A stretch of DNA of 20,870 nucleotides from Chloroflexota bacterium (GTDB lineage: Bacteria; Chloroflexota; Anaerolineae; Anaerolineales; Anaerolineaceae). This document shows positions 7,601 to 13,316 of this stretch, one piece after another. The DNA is taken from NCBI GenBank assembly GCA_012800995.1, contig JAAZIH010000188.1:1-20870 (forward strand). Reading direction: 5' to 3'. The notes beneath the pieces were generated by a model. That model saw only the letters and a program-made list of their open reading frames with translations. It was not told where the DNA came from and made no database searches. A program made the position numbers and the translations under genes. Every line of letters starts with the position of its first letter. Position 1 is the first letter of the stretch.

Positions 7601-7685
7601 TTATAATTGACCTAATCATTGCAGACATTTTTCAATTGGACTTAATGTATATAGTTTGCATTTTTTTAATGTCAAGAACAATTAA

Positions 7686-7700
7686 TGGCTACAATAGCCA
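7686..7700. repeat. Short perfect inverted repeat upstream of the 527-aa gene
   Basis: TGGCTA and TAGCCA are perfect 6-bp arms around CAA. It lies in the 238-bp gap between the ftsZ terminator and the next gene, about 55 bp upstream of that gene's -10, where an activator or repressor could bind. It could also be a chance palindrome in AT-rich DNA. Confidence 0.3.
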
Positions 7701-7730
7701 CGCTATATCTTGTTATTAATACGAACTTTT

Positions 7731-7761
7731 AACATGTTCAAAAGATGTTTTAATGTATAAT
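7731..7761 (+). promoter_or_regulatory. Probable promoter of the 527/141-aa gene pair
   Basis: A consensus TATAAT lies at 7756-7761, 29 nt before the ATG at 7791, leaving room for a short leader with GAGG as ribosome site. The -35 region (7733-7738, CATGTT at 17-bp spacing) is poor and is part of the palindrome AACATGTT (7731-7738), so the promoter may depend on a regulator. The rest of the gap is AT-rich with nothing else I can name. Confidence 0.5.
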
Positions 7762-7790
7762 CAAAGGTAATTCTTCTTATTGAGGTTAGT

Positions 7791-9374
7791 ATGGCTTTTA
7801 AATCAAAAAACAATATCGCGAATTATTGGAAAAATCTCACCATCACCCAAAGCGATCTTAATGCATTAACAAATCACCTTTTTGAAACAGAAACCCCCGA
7901 ACAAATAGATGAGCTTTCAGAGGTTTTAATTAATAACCGTATAGAAGAGATGAAAGCTGAAGAAGAATTGCAACAAGAAGAAGCTGGCTTTATATACTAC
8001 CCCAAAGAAGAATACCCTACTGGTACTAAACTCATTTTCCCCGAGAGCGAATGGATATCTGGTGTCGTATCTGAGCAACGTGAAGGACACCATCCTGTCC
8101 ATGGCAAATTCACAGTTATCACAGTCATCTTTGAAGATGGCACAACAAAAGAATTTGCCAGTCAGCTTTCTAATCATCCCTTAAACGAAAAAAGTTACAC
8201 CAGTGACAGTGCAGGAGAATTGGACCCTGCTGCTATTATGCAAGAATTTGGCGTTCAAATAAAACGTCAATTGGCTCTGTCCTTACAGAATCAGAGTGAA
8301 CTTGTCTTGATTGGTCATTCATGGTTTCCGAAATCTTTACTCATCGACATCGGTGTAGGGTCTTTAAACATAGCTGAAGCCATACTTGATTCAATGAATG
8401 GTGGTCCAATTGGCATTTCTGAACTGATGAAGCAACTTGAGCTTACTGGACAAGACGACAACCAGCTCATGGCTTTTTCACTAAATTATGCTTTACAGGA
8501 AGATCCTCGCTTTGATGAGGTCGGTTCAAGCGGGGTTTTCTCGTGGTTTCTGAAGCGTTTCGAGCCGAAATCGGTTCTTGAAGTACCCATTTATCTTAAG
8601 AGCGACACCCAGCCCCTCGAACGGGAAAACTTCGACCCTGAACTTGAAAAACTCTTTACGGAGTTGGTCGATGAACACACTTGGATGATTGACCCCTTAG
8701 AGAACTATGAACCAGTTAAAAAACTACGTATTCCGCTTAGCTATCCTCATTGGCGAGCTGGCAGTCTACCGATTACCCCTGAAACTTACACTATTTTTCC
8801 AAGTGCACTACAGAGTGAACGCATTAAAATTGATTTCATTGATGAAGCCTCAAAAGAACGCATTCCCGCTTGGGTTGTGAGACCCCATAGATATGTAACA
8901 GGCCTCCGCGAATGGTATGATAAACAGAATCTCATTCCTGGCAGCATCATAGAAATTGCTTCCACAAATAACCCTGGCTTAATCAAAATTAGTATTGAAC
9001 GAAAACGCTCAAACAAAGAGTGGATAAAAACAGTTTTAGTTGGCGCGGATGGTGGCATTGTTTTTGCCTTGTTGCGGCAGTCTATCTATGCTGGTTTTAA
9101 TGACCGCATGGCTATTGCGATCCCAGATATGAAAGGGCTCGACCAAATCTGGGAGAACCGAGCCAATAAAGACATCCCACTCAAAAATGATGTTACCCGT
9201 CTTATGCATGAGCTTTCAAAGCTCAACAACCAGGCACATGTCCACTTTATAGATCTTTACGCAGGTATCAACGTTATACGTCGGGTTTCACCGCAAGATC
9301 TTTACATCACCCTGAATGACAATGAAGAATACACCCACATTGGCGATAATTACTATCACTTAAGCGCAGCCTAA
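7791..9374 (+). CDS. Uncharacterised 527-aa protein with winged-helix-like domain
   Basis: I do not recognise this protein as a whole. Residues 1-65 are helical and acidic (KAEEELQQEEA). Residues 74-130 look like a small beta domain (YPTGTKLIFPESEWISG, then FTVITVIFEDGTTKEF) with a KOW/SH3-like rhythm. Residues 190-258 resemble a HARE-HTH/RNA-polymerase-delta-type winged helix: AEAILDSMNGGPIGISELM, then ALQEDPRFDEVGSSGVFSW, where 'DPRF.xVG..G.F' is the characteristic wing. A 270-residue mixed C-terminal part follows, with no motif I can name. There is no signal peptide or membrane segment, so it is probably cytoplasmic. GAGG supports the start. The next gene begins 11 nt after the stop and is probably co-transcribed. 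DNA- or RNA-associated function is an inference from the helix-turn-helix-like segment only. Confidence 0.75.
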   Translation: MAFKSKNNIANYWKNLTITQSDLNALTNHLFETETPEQIDELSEVLINNRIEEMKAEEELQQEEAGFIYYPKEEYPTGTKLIFPESEWISGVVSEQREGHHPVHGKFTVITVIFEDGTTKEFASQLSNHPLNEKSYTSDSAGELDPAAIMQEFGVQIKRQLALSLQNQSELVLIGHSWFPKSLLIDIGVGSLNIAEAILDSMNGGPIGISELMKQLELTGQDDNQLMAFSLNYALQEDPRFDEVGSSGVFSWFLKRFEPKSVLEVPIYLKSDTQPLERENFDPELEKLFTELVDEHTWMIDPLENYEPVKKLRIPLSYPHWRAGSLPITPETYTIFPSALQSERIKIDFIDEASKERIPAWVVRPHRYVTGLREWYDKQNLIPGSIIEIASTNNPGLIKISIERKRSNKEWIKTVLVGADGGIVFALLRQSIYAGFNDRMAIAIPDMKGLDQIWENRANKDIPLKNDVTRLMHELSKLNNQAHVHFIDLYAGINVIRRVSPQDLYITLNDNEEYTHIGDNYYHLSAA

Positions 9375-9385
9375 CCGAGGAAAAT

Positions 9386-9811
9386 ATGTTAAATAAATTA
9401 CCAAGTTTGATTAAGCCTACACTAACAACTCAATTTCATATAGATTTTGACTGGTGGAAAAACCAGGATAGAAATTGGCGTAATGCGCTTGAAAGTTTTC
9501 TTTGCGAAGAACACCGTGTCTATTTTAAGAGTCCCAATATTGCTTCCACAGCTGACATTATTGATCCCCACACAGGCGCAGTAAGTCAGGGAGATCCACT
9601 GATGGATGTTCTTACTAACCATTGTGCGAAACAAGACAACTTCCTTAGCGCAAGTAGTCCATTGGTCGACAGTATCTTTAAAATCTTTTTAGTCAACAAC
9701 AATCAGCCACTCAATGCGGAAGAGCTTTCTAAAATCACTGGTAGACCCGCTGACATCATCCTTCGAACCATTGGTACTACCAAAGTTTATAAAGGAATTC
9801 GCCCAAAATAG
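9386..9811 (+). CDS. Uncharacterised 141-aa partner of the 527-aa gene
   Basis: A 141-residue soluble protein with no family I can name. The N-terminal half is rich in aromatic and charged residues (FDWWKNQDRNWRNALESFL). The C-terminal 45 residues (LVDSIFKIFLVNNNQPLNAEELSKITG and onward to RTIGTTKVYKGIRPK) look like a small winged helix: helix, 'N..PLNAEELS..TG' turn, recognition-type helix, then a basic strand. GAGGA sits 6 nt before the ATG, and the gene starts 11 nt after the 527-aa gene, so the two form an operon. Both products contain winged-helix-like segments, which hints at a two-protein nucleic-acid-associated complex. That is inference. No terminator is visible before the tRNA gene 24 nt further on. 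Confidence 0.72.
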   Translation: MLNKLPSLIKPTLTTQFHIDFDWWKNQDRNWRNALESFLCEEHRVYFKSPNIASTADIIDPHTGAVSQGDPLMDVLTNHCAKQDNFLSASSPLVDSIFKIFLVNNNQPLNAEELSKITGRPADIILRTIGTTKVYKGIRPK

Positions 9812-9835
9812 TAAAAACGATTACAATATTATTTC

Positions 9836-9908
9836 GCCCCCGTAGCTCAATGGACAGAGCGCCGGTCTTCTAAACCGTAGGTTCCGCGTTCGAGTCGCGG
9901 CGGGGGTG
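9836..9908 (+). tRNA. tRNA-Arg (anticodon TCT, reads AGA)
   Basis: A full cloverleaf of 73 nt folds by hand. The acceptor stem GCCCCCG/CGGGGGT ends in a G1-T72 wobble. The D stem is GCTC/GAGC. The anticodon stem is CCGGT/ACCGT around loop CTTCTAA, with anticodon TCT at 9869-9871. The T stem CCGCG/CGCGG closes the loop TTCGAGT. The outermost anticodon-stem pair (27-43) is C-T rather than a Watson-Crick pair. The discriminator is G and CCA is not encoded, so CCA must be added after transcription. Confidence 0.95.
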
Positions 9909-9914
9909 CTAAAT

Positions 9915-9943
9915 TTGAATTTTCACCATAATCGTATTATCAT
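9915..9943 (+). promoter_or_regulatory. Candidate promoter of the zinc-ribbon membrane gene
   Basis: TTGAAT (9915-9920) and TATCAT (9938-9943) are separated by exactly 17 bp, starting a few bases after the tRNA. Transcription would start near 9950 and give a roughly 35-nt leader to the ATG at 9985, in which no strong Shine-Dalgarno is seen. Confidence 0.4.
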
Positions 9944-9984
9944 TGTAGAAAGATTAGATCGCGAAATTAGAAAGAACTAATCCC

Positions 9985-10551
9985 ATGAGAAGATGTGATT
10001 CGTGTAAAACCTTATATGATAATGGGGTGCGCATATGCGAGCGATGTGGGACAGTTTTTCCTTATGATCCCAAGATAAGTCCTTTTTCAGAGGGCAAAAT
10101 CGCAATCATCCTCATCCTTGTCGTTGCAGCCGTGCTAATTGGCATTAATAGATATGCCAGCATGCCTATTACTGACAATAATTGCACGCGGATAAATTAC
10201 ATCAGAGTTCAAAAACTGCTAAATGATTCTCGGGATCGAGTTATGCGAGTTCAAGACCATGGTTATATACCGATGGGAGGTTCCACTACTATCATGAGAG
10301 AACGCTACATGATTGAAGATGTGCACTTGCCACCCTGTTTTGAACCCATTCGCGAAGACATGATTGAATATTACACACTAATGTACAAGGCAACCCGAAT
10401 AAGCTCTTTTGGCGGTCATGTTTATACCATACCACTTCTCGAGCAAGCGGCTAACGCCCAAAACCGTGTTGATGAGAAAATGGAAGCGATTAATAAATGT
10501 ATTCCAAATTGCCCAACCCTCATCATAGATAATATTCAATCGAAAAATTAA
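9985..10551 (+). CDS. Zinc-ribbon, single-pass membrane protein of unknown function
   Basis: A 188-residue protein. An N-terminal zinc ribbon is formed by CDSC (4-7) and CERC (18-21). A transmembrane helix (about 38-56, IAIILILVVAAVLIGI) follows. The remaining 130 residues should face outside, carry four more cysteines (67, 118, 172, 176) that could form disulfides, and are rich in charged helices. The pattern 'zinc ribbon, one helix, external domain' is common in uncharacterised bacterial membrane proteins. The start is the ATG directly before RRCDSC; the ribosome site upstream is weak. The membrane protein at 10594 follows 42 nt later. No function can be assigned from sequence. Confidence 0.75.
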   Translation: MRRCDSCKTLYDNGVRICERCGTVFPYDPKISPFSEGKIAIILILVVAAVLIGINRYASMPITDNNCTRINYIRVQKLLNDSRDRVMRVQDHGYIPMGGSTTIMRERYMIEDVHLPPCFEPIREDMIEYYTLMYKATRISSFGGHVYTIPLLEQAANAQNRVDEKMEAINKCIPNCPTLIIDNIQSKN

Positions 10552-10562
10552 ACATATCTATC

Positions 10563-10579
10563 CTAAGATAATTTCTTAG
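10563..10579. repeat. Small hairpin before the holin-like gene
   Basis: CTAAGA and TCTTAG are perfect 6-bp arms around TAATT. The hairpin ends 5 nt before the AGGAG of the following gene. It is too AT-rich for a terminator but could affect ribosome access or protect a processed end. Confidence 0.25.
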
Positions 10580-10584
10580 TGAAC

Positions 10585-10589
10585 AGGAG
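10585..10589 (+). promoter_or_regulatory. Ribosome binding site that fixes the holin-like gene start
   Basis: AGGAG lies 4 nt before the ATG at 10594. A GTG at 10579 in the same frame lies upstream of this site and has no ribosome site of its own, so the ATG is chosen. Confidence 0.7.
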
Positions 10590-10593
10590 TAGT

Positions 10594-10986
10594 ATGAATT
10601 TTTTTAAACGTGTAATTGTCATCGCATTAGCTTTGGTTTTGGCGGGTTTTGTAATGCGAAATATGGATGGTTTTGAAATCACACGTAGTGGTTGGGTTCA
10701 TTATGCTGTTATGGCAATAATCTTAGCCATCTTAAACGCCAGCCTTTTACCTTTCCTGAAAACGATGACCTGTGGCATGATTGTTCTCACTTTAGGTTTG
10801 TTTAGCCTCGTTCTAAACGCCCTTGTCTTTTGGATTTCATCCTGGATTTCAACAACTCTCCTCGGTGGCGGTTTTTCGATTACTAAATTCTGGCCAGCCT
10901 TAGTTGGCTCGATTATTGTCAGTATAGCGACCACAATCTTTGCAAAGGATAGTAACCGTAAGAAATCTTCCAATGAAGATGATTGA
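10594..10986 (+). CDS. Phage_holin_4_2-type four-helix membrane protein
   Basis: A 130-residue very hydrophobic protein with four predicted membrane helices: around VIVIALALVLAGFV, then AVMAIILAILNASLLPFL, then MIVLTLGLFSLVLNALVFWI, and finally FWPALVGSIIVSIATTIFA. A short hydrophilic tail (KDSNRKKSSNEDD) follows. The order, the NASLLPFLK turn after helix 2, and the FSLVLNALVFWISS segment match the PF04020 family. Despite its name this family is widespread in ordinary chromosomes and is not evidence of a prophage. The exact role is unknown. I use the ATG preceded by AGGAG. It probably shares a transcript with the zinc-ribbon gene 42 nt upstream. About 50 bp after its stop an AT-rich hairpin (AGAAAC/GTTTCT, 11026-11038 region) precedes a T-rich run and might end transcription weakly. 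Confidence 0.82.
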   Translation: MNFFKRVIVIALALVLAGFVMRNMDGFEITRSGWVHYAVMAIILAILNASLLPFLKTMTCGMIVLTLGLFSLVLNALVFWISSWISTTLLGGGFSITKFWPALVGSIIVSIATTIFAKDSNRKKSSNEDD

Positions 10987-11040
10987 TAGCACTAAGTTAA
11001 ACCAATCAATATACAAAAAGACTATAGAAACTCGTTTCTC

Positions 11041-11068
11041 TTGATTTTTTATTCCTTTGTGATAGACT
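11041..11068 (+). promoter_or_regulatory. Probable promoter of the rpsF operon
   Basis: TTGATT (11041-11046), a 16-bp spacer, and an extended -10, TG-A-TAGACT (TG at 11060-11061, hexamer 11063-11068). Transcription should start near 11075, giving a leader of about 95 nt before rpsF. Confidence 0.55.
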
Positions 11069-11072
11069 TACG

Positions 11073-11165
11073 CCTGTTAAACAGGAATAAATCCTGAATC
11101 TCAACCTTCCACTCTTGGCAAGCTTACGGCCCGGACCAAGAGTAAACCCGAGGAAAGGAGCCTCG
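11073..11165 (+). promoter_or_regulatory. Structured rpsF leader, candidate S6:S18 autoregulation site
   Basis: Three hairpins can be drawn. First, CCTGT-TAA-ACAGG (11073-11085), whose ACAGG can instead pair with CCTG at 11093-11096. Second, ACTCTTGG/CCAAGAGT, perfect 8-bp arms at 11111-11118 and 11136-11143, enclosing a 17-nt loop that contains CCCGGA. Third, CGAGG/CCTCG (11149-11153 and 11161-11165), whose 7-nt loop is exactly the Shine-Dalgarno AAAGGAG. Known bacterial rpsF leaders bind the S6:S18 complex through a stem with a CCG element. The second hairpin fits that idea, but I have not matched the published consensus. Confidence 0.5.
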
Positions 11166-11170
11166 AGCGC

Positions 11171-11452
11171 ATGCATAAATATGAAACCGTATTAGTTTTC
11201 CAGGCGGACCTGGACGAAGCGGCATTAAACACCGCTGTCGAAACCGTTGAGACCCTCATTAAAAATAATGGTGAGGTCACTAAAATTGATCGATGGGGAA
11301 AACGCAAACTTGCATATCCCATCCGCAAGCAATTTGAAGGTTATTACGTCTACATGACTTTTGATGGAGCACCTTCAGAAATTGCGAATATTAAACGATC
11401 CCTTGGCTACAATGAACAAATTCTACGTTACATCATTGTGCGCGTGGATTAG
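11171..11452 (+). CDS. rpsF: 30S ribosomal protein S6
   Basis: A 93-residue S6, the normal size. It starts KYETVLVFQADLDEAAL, contains the hallmark WGKRKLAYPIRKQFEGYYV (around 42-60), and ends in ILRYIIVRVD. S6 binds S18 and the central domain of 16S rRNA (platform of the small subunit). The ATG follows AAAGGAG with a 10-nt spacing; that site lies in a hairpin loop. rpsR follows after 12 nt. In many bacteria ssb sits between rpsF and rpsR, but here it does not. Confidence 0.97.
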   Translation: MHKYETVLVFQADLDEAALNTAVETVETLIKNNGEVTKIDRWGKRKLAYPIRKQFEGYYVYMTFDGAPSEIANIKRSLGYNEQILRYIIVRVD

Positions 11453-11464
11453 GCAGGAGTTACA

Positions 11465-11812
11465 ATGACTGAAAAAAAACCCGAAAAAATTGATGAAGAA
11501 AAAAATGAACGTCCAGAGCGTGTAGAACGTCCCGAACGTGGCGAACGACCAGATCGTGTACAACGTGGTGCAGATCGCCGGCGTTTCGTCTCCCGACCTA
11601 AGTTCTGTCAATTTTGCACAGATAAAAACCTAAAAATTGATTACAAGAATGTCGAATTGATGGGCAGATATATCAACGAGACGGGAAAAATCAGACCACG
11701 TCGACAAACTGGGGCTTGTGCAAAACACCAGCGCGAAGTGGCAACTGCTATCAAAAACGCGCGTCACATTGCACTAATCCCCTTTGAGGGCGACTTTTGG
11801 GCTGAGTACTAA
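11465..11812 (+). CDS. rpsR: 30S ribosomal protein S18 with charged N-terminal extension
   Basis: The S18 core begins near residue 36 (GADRRRFVSRPKFCQFC) and runs to the end (HIALIPFEGDFWAEY), with the typical NVELMGRYINETGKIRPRR block. It binds S6 on the platform of the small subunit. It keeps a metal-type set: Cys48, Cys51, Cys85 and His88 (CxxC and CxxH), the zinc-binding 'C+' form. The first 35 residues are an unusual Arg/Glu/Pro extension with three hexapeptide repeats. GGAG supports the ATG 12 nt after rpsF. The parvulin gene begins 14 nt after its stop. Confidence 0.96.
   Translation: MTEKKPEKIDEEKNERPERVERPERGERPDRVQRGADRRRFVSRPKFCQFCTDKNLKIDYKNVELMGRYINETGKIRPRRQTGACAKHQREVATAIKNARHIALIPFEGDFWAEY
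11507..11560 (+). repeat. Three 18-bp tandem repeats in rpsR
   Basis: Three imperfect 18-bp units encode ERPERV, ERPERG and ERPDRV in the N-terminal extension of S18. Each unit begins GAACG. The copies differ at several, partly silent positions, so they are not a fresh duplication. Confidence 0.8.
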
Positions 11813-11826
11813 ATCGGTGATGGATT

Positions 11827-13266
11827 ATGTCCAAGAAACCTATGTCCCTAAGAATCACGACGAAGAAATTTACAGCCCGACAAGAACGTGAAGAACGTCA
11901 AATCAAAATAGCTCTCACTGTTACAGGCATTGTTGTAGCTACCGTGCTGCTATTTGTAATATACACTTTAGTCAACACTTATGTCATTAAACCCAATACC
12001 GCAGTCGCTACTGTAGGGAATACAAAGATTACAGCTGGTGAATTTGATAAAAGCGTACGTTACCGACGTTACAACTTGCTAAACCAAACGTATGAGTATT
12101 TTGATAACTACATGAAATTCCAAAGTTTTGCTCCTGATTACGCTCAACAGTTTTTATCGGTTGCACAACGCAACGCTGTAGAACTTAATCAAGGCGATAT
12201 CATTGGTAATCAAGTGCTTAATGACATGATTGATGATGTTCTCATCGCAGAAGAAGCTGCGAAATTAGGCATAAGTGTTAGTAAAGAAGAATTAAACGCC
12301 TTCATTGAAGAAAATTTTGGTTACTACGAAAATGGCACTCCAACGCCTGCTAATACTGCTACGCCATTCAGCATGCCTACTCGTTCAAGCCTCCAAGAGA
12401 CTTTAATCGCTCTGCCAACCGAAGAAACGCCTGTTGAAGATAACAGCGAAGATGCTGAATTGCCTGCCGATGAGTCAGAACCTGTTGAGCCTGTAACTCC
12501 AACAGGTGATAATGAAACAGAGGATGTACTTGAAGATACAACCCTGACAGAAGAAACTGAGGCATTAGAAATTGAAGAACCTGCTGAACCTTCCGAAGAA
12601 GCTACTGCCACTCTAATTCCTACGATTACCCCCTCACCCACACCATTCACACGACGCTTGTTTGAAAAAGATTATCGCAATTTTCGAAAAGAGATGGATA
12701 AACACGGCATTAGTCGTGTACAATTAGAAAGCATTTTATCCAAAGCTCTTTTGCGGACCAAAGTCATGGAAGTTATTACTGCTGATGTACCCGCTGAAGA
12801 GGAGCAAGTTTGGGCACGTCATATTTTGGTCGCATCATTAGAAGAAGCTGAAGCCATCATTGAACGCTTGAACGCGGGAGAGGATTTCGCGTCCATCGCT
12901 ATGGAACTCTCAAGCGATGAGGGTTCAAAAATAAATGGCGGTGATTTGGGTTGGTTTGGCAGAGGTCGCATGGTTCCAGAATTCGAAAATGCAAGTTATG
13001 CATTAGAAAACATTGGCGATATCAGTGAACCTGTCAATTCGCTTCATGGCTGGCACATCATTCAATTGCTTGGCAAAAACACCAATCCTGTTGATGAACG
13101 AACACATGAGTCCCTCAAAACTACTTTCTTTAATGATTGGTTAGCTGAGTTACGCAATCAACGCGATGATATTGTCATCAATGAGATTTGGGTAGAATTC
13201 ACTCCCATGAAGCCTGCAATAGCACCAAATCACTATGATGCAATCATGAACCCCACTGGTCTCTAA
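11827..13266 (+). CDS. Membrane-anchored parvulin-type peptidyl-prolyl isomerase (SurA/PrsA-like)
   Basis: A 479-residue folding factor. The basic cytoplasmic N-terminus (1-26) is followed by a single membrane helix (27-50), so the rest faces outside. Residues 55-165 resemble the SurA N-terminal chaperone domain (ATVGNTKITAGEFDKSVR, then a long helix). Residues 168-275 are a low-complexity insert rich in Thr, Pro and Glu (12328-12651). Helices resume at 276. The parvulin domain spans about 329-416: ARHILVASLEEAEAIIERL, FASIAMELSSD, GGDLGWFGRGRMVPEFENA, and HGWHIIQL. Parvulins catalyse proline isomerisation in exported proteins. The gene begins 14 nt after rpsR and ends at a terminator, so it is the last gene of the ribosomal transcript. 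The lack of a lipobox suggests a helical anchor rather than a lipoprotein. Confidence 0.9.
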   Translation: MSKKPMSLRITTKKFTARQEREERQIKIALTVTGIVVATVLLFVIYTLVNTYVIKPNTAVATVGNTKITAGEFDKSVRYRRYNLLNQTYEYFDNYMKFQSFAPDYAQQFLSVAQRNAVELNQGDIIGNQVLNDMIDDVLIAEEAAKLGISVSKEELNAFIEENFGYYENGTPTPANTATPFSMPTRSSLQETLIALPTEETPVEDNSEDAELPADESEPVEPVTPTGDNETEDVLEDTTLTEETEALEIEEPAEPSEEATATLIPTITPSPTPFTRRLFEKDYRNFRKEMDKHGISRVQLESILSKALLRTKVMEVITADVPAEEEQVWARHILVASLEEAEAIIERLNAGEDFASIAMELSSDEGSKINGGDLGWFGRGRMVPEFENASYALENIGDISEPVNSLHGWHIIQLLGKNTNPVDERTHESLKTTFFNDWLAELRNQRDDIVINEIWVEFTPMKPAIAPNHYDAIMNPTGL

Positions 13267-13279
13267 TTAATCTGAGCAT

Positions 13280-13316
13280 AAAAAAAGACTGTCCTGTAAA
13301 AGACAGTCTTTTTTTT
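13280..13316. terminator. Bidirectional terminator between the parvulin and smc genes
   Basis: AAAAAAGACTGTC (13281-13293) and its complement GACAGTCTTTTTT (from 13302) flank the loop CTGTAAAA. A run of eight T follows on the plus strand, and the A-run at the left gives a T-run on the minus strand. It lies 14 nt after the parvulin stop and directly abuts the smc stop codon, so it can end both converging transcripts. Confidence 0.92.

Noticed and set aside
7723..7739. GAAC...GTTC as a LexA box
   Set aside because: The half-sites are 9 bp apart, whereas the Bacillus-type box needs 4, so the match is fortuitous.
9836..9908. tRNA-Arg gene as an integration site for a mobile element
   Set aside because: No integrase gene and no repeated copy of the tRNA 3' end were found in the window.
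10594..10986. Holin-family gene as evidence of a prophage
   Set aside because: The phage_holin_4_2 family is common in ordinary chromosomes, and no other phage gene is nearby.
12324..12650. 108-codon antisense open frame rich in Ser and Val
   Set aside because: It is the mirror of the acidic Thr/Pro-rich insert of the parvulin; the composition follows from the complementary codons.
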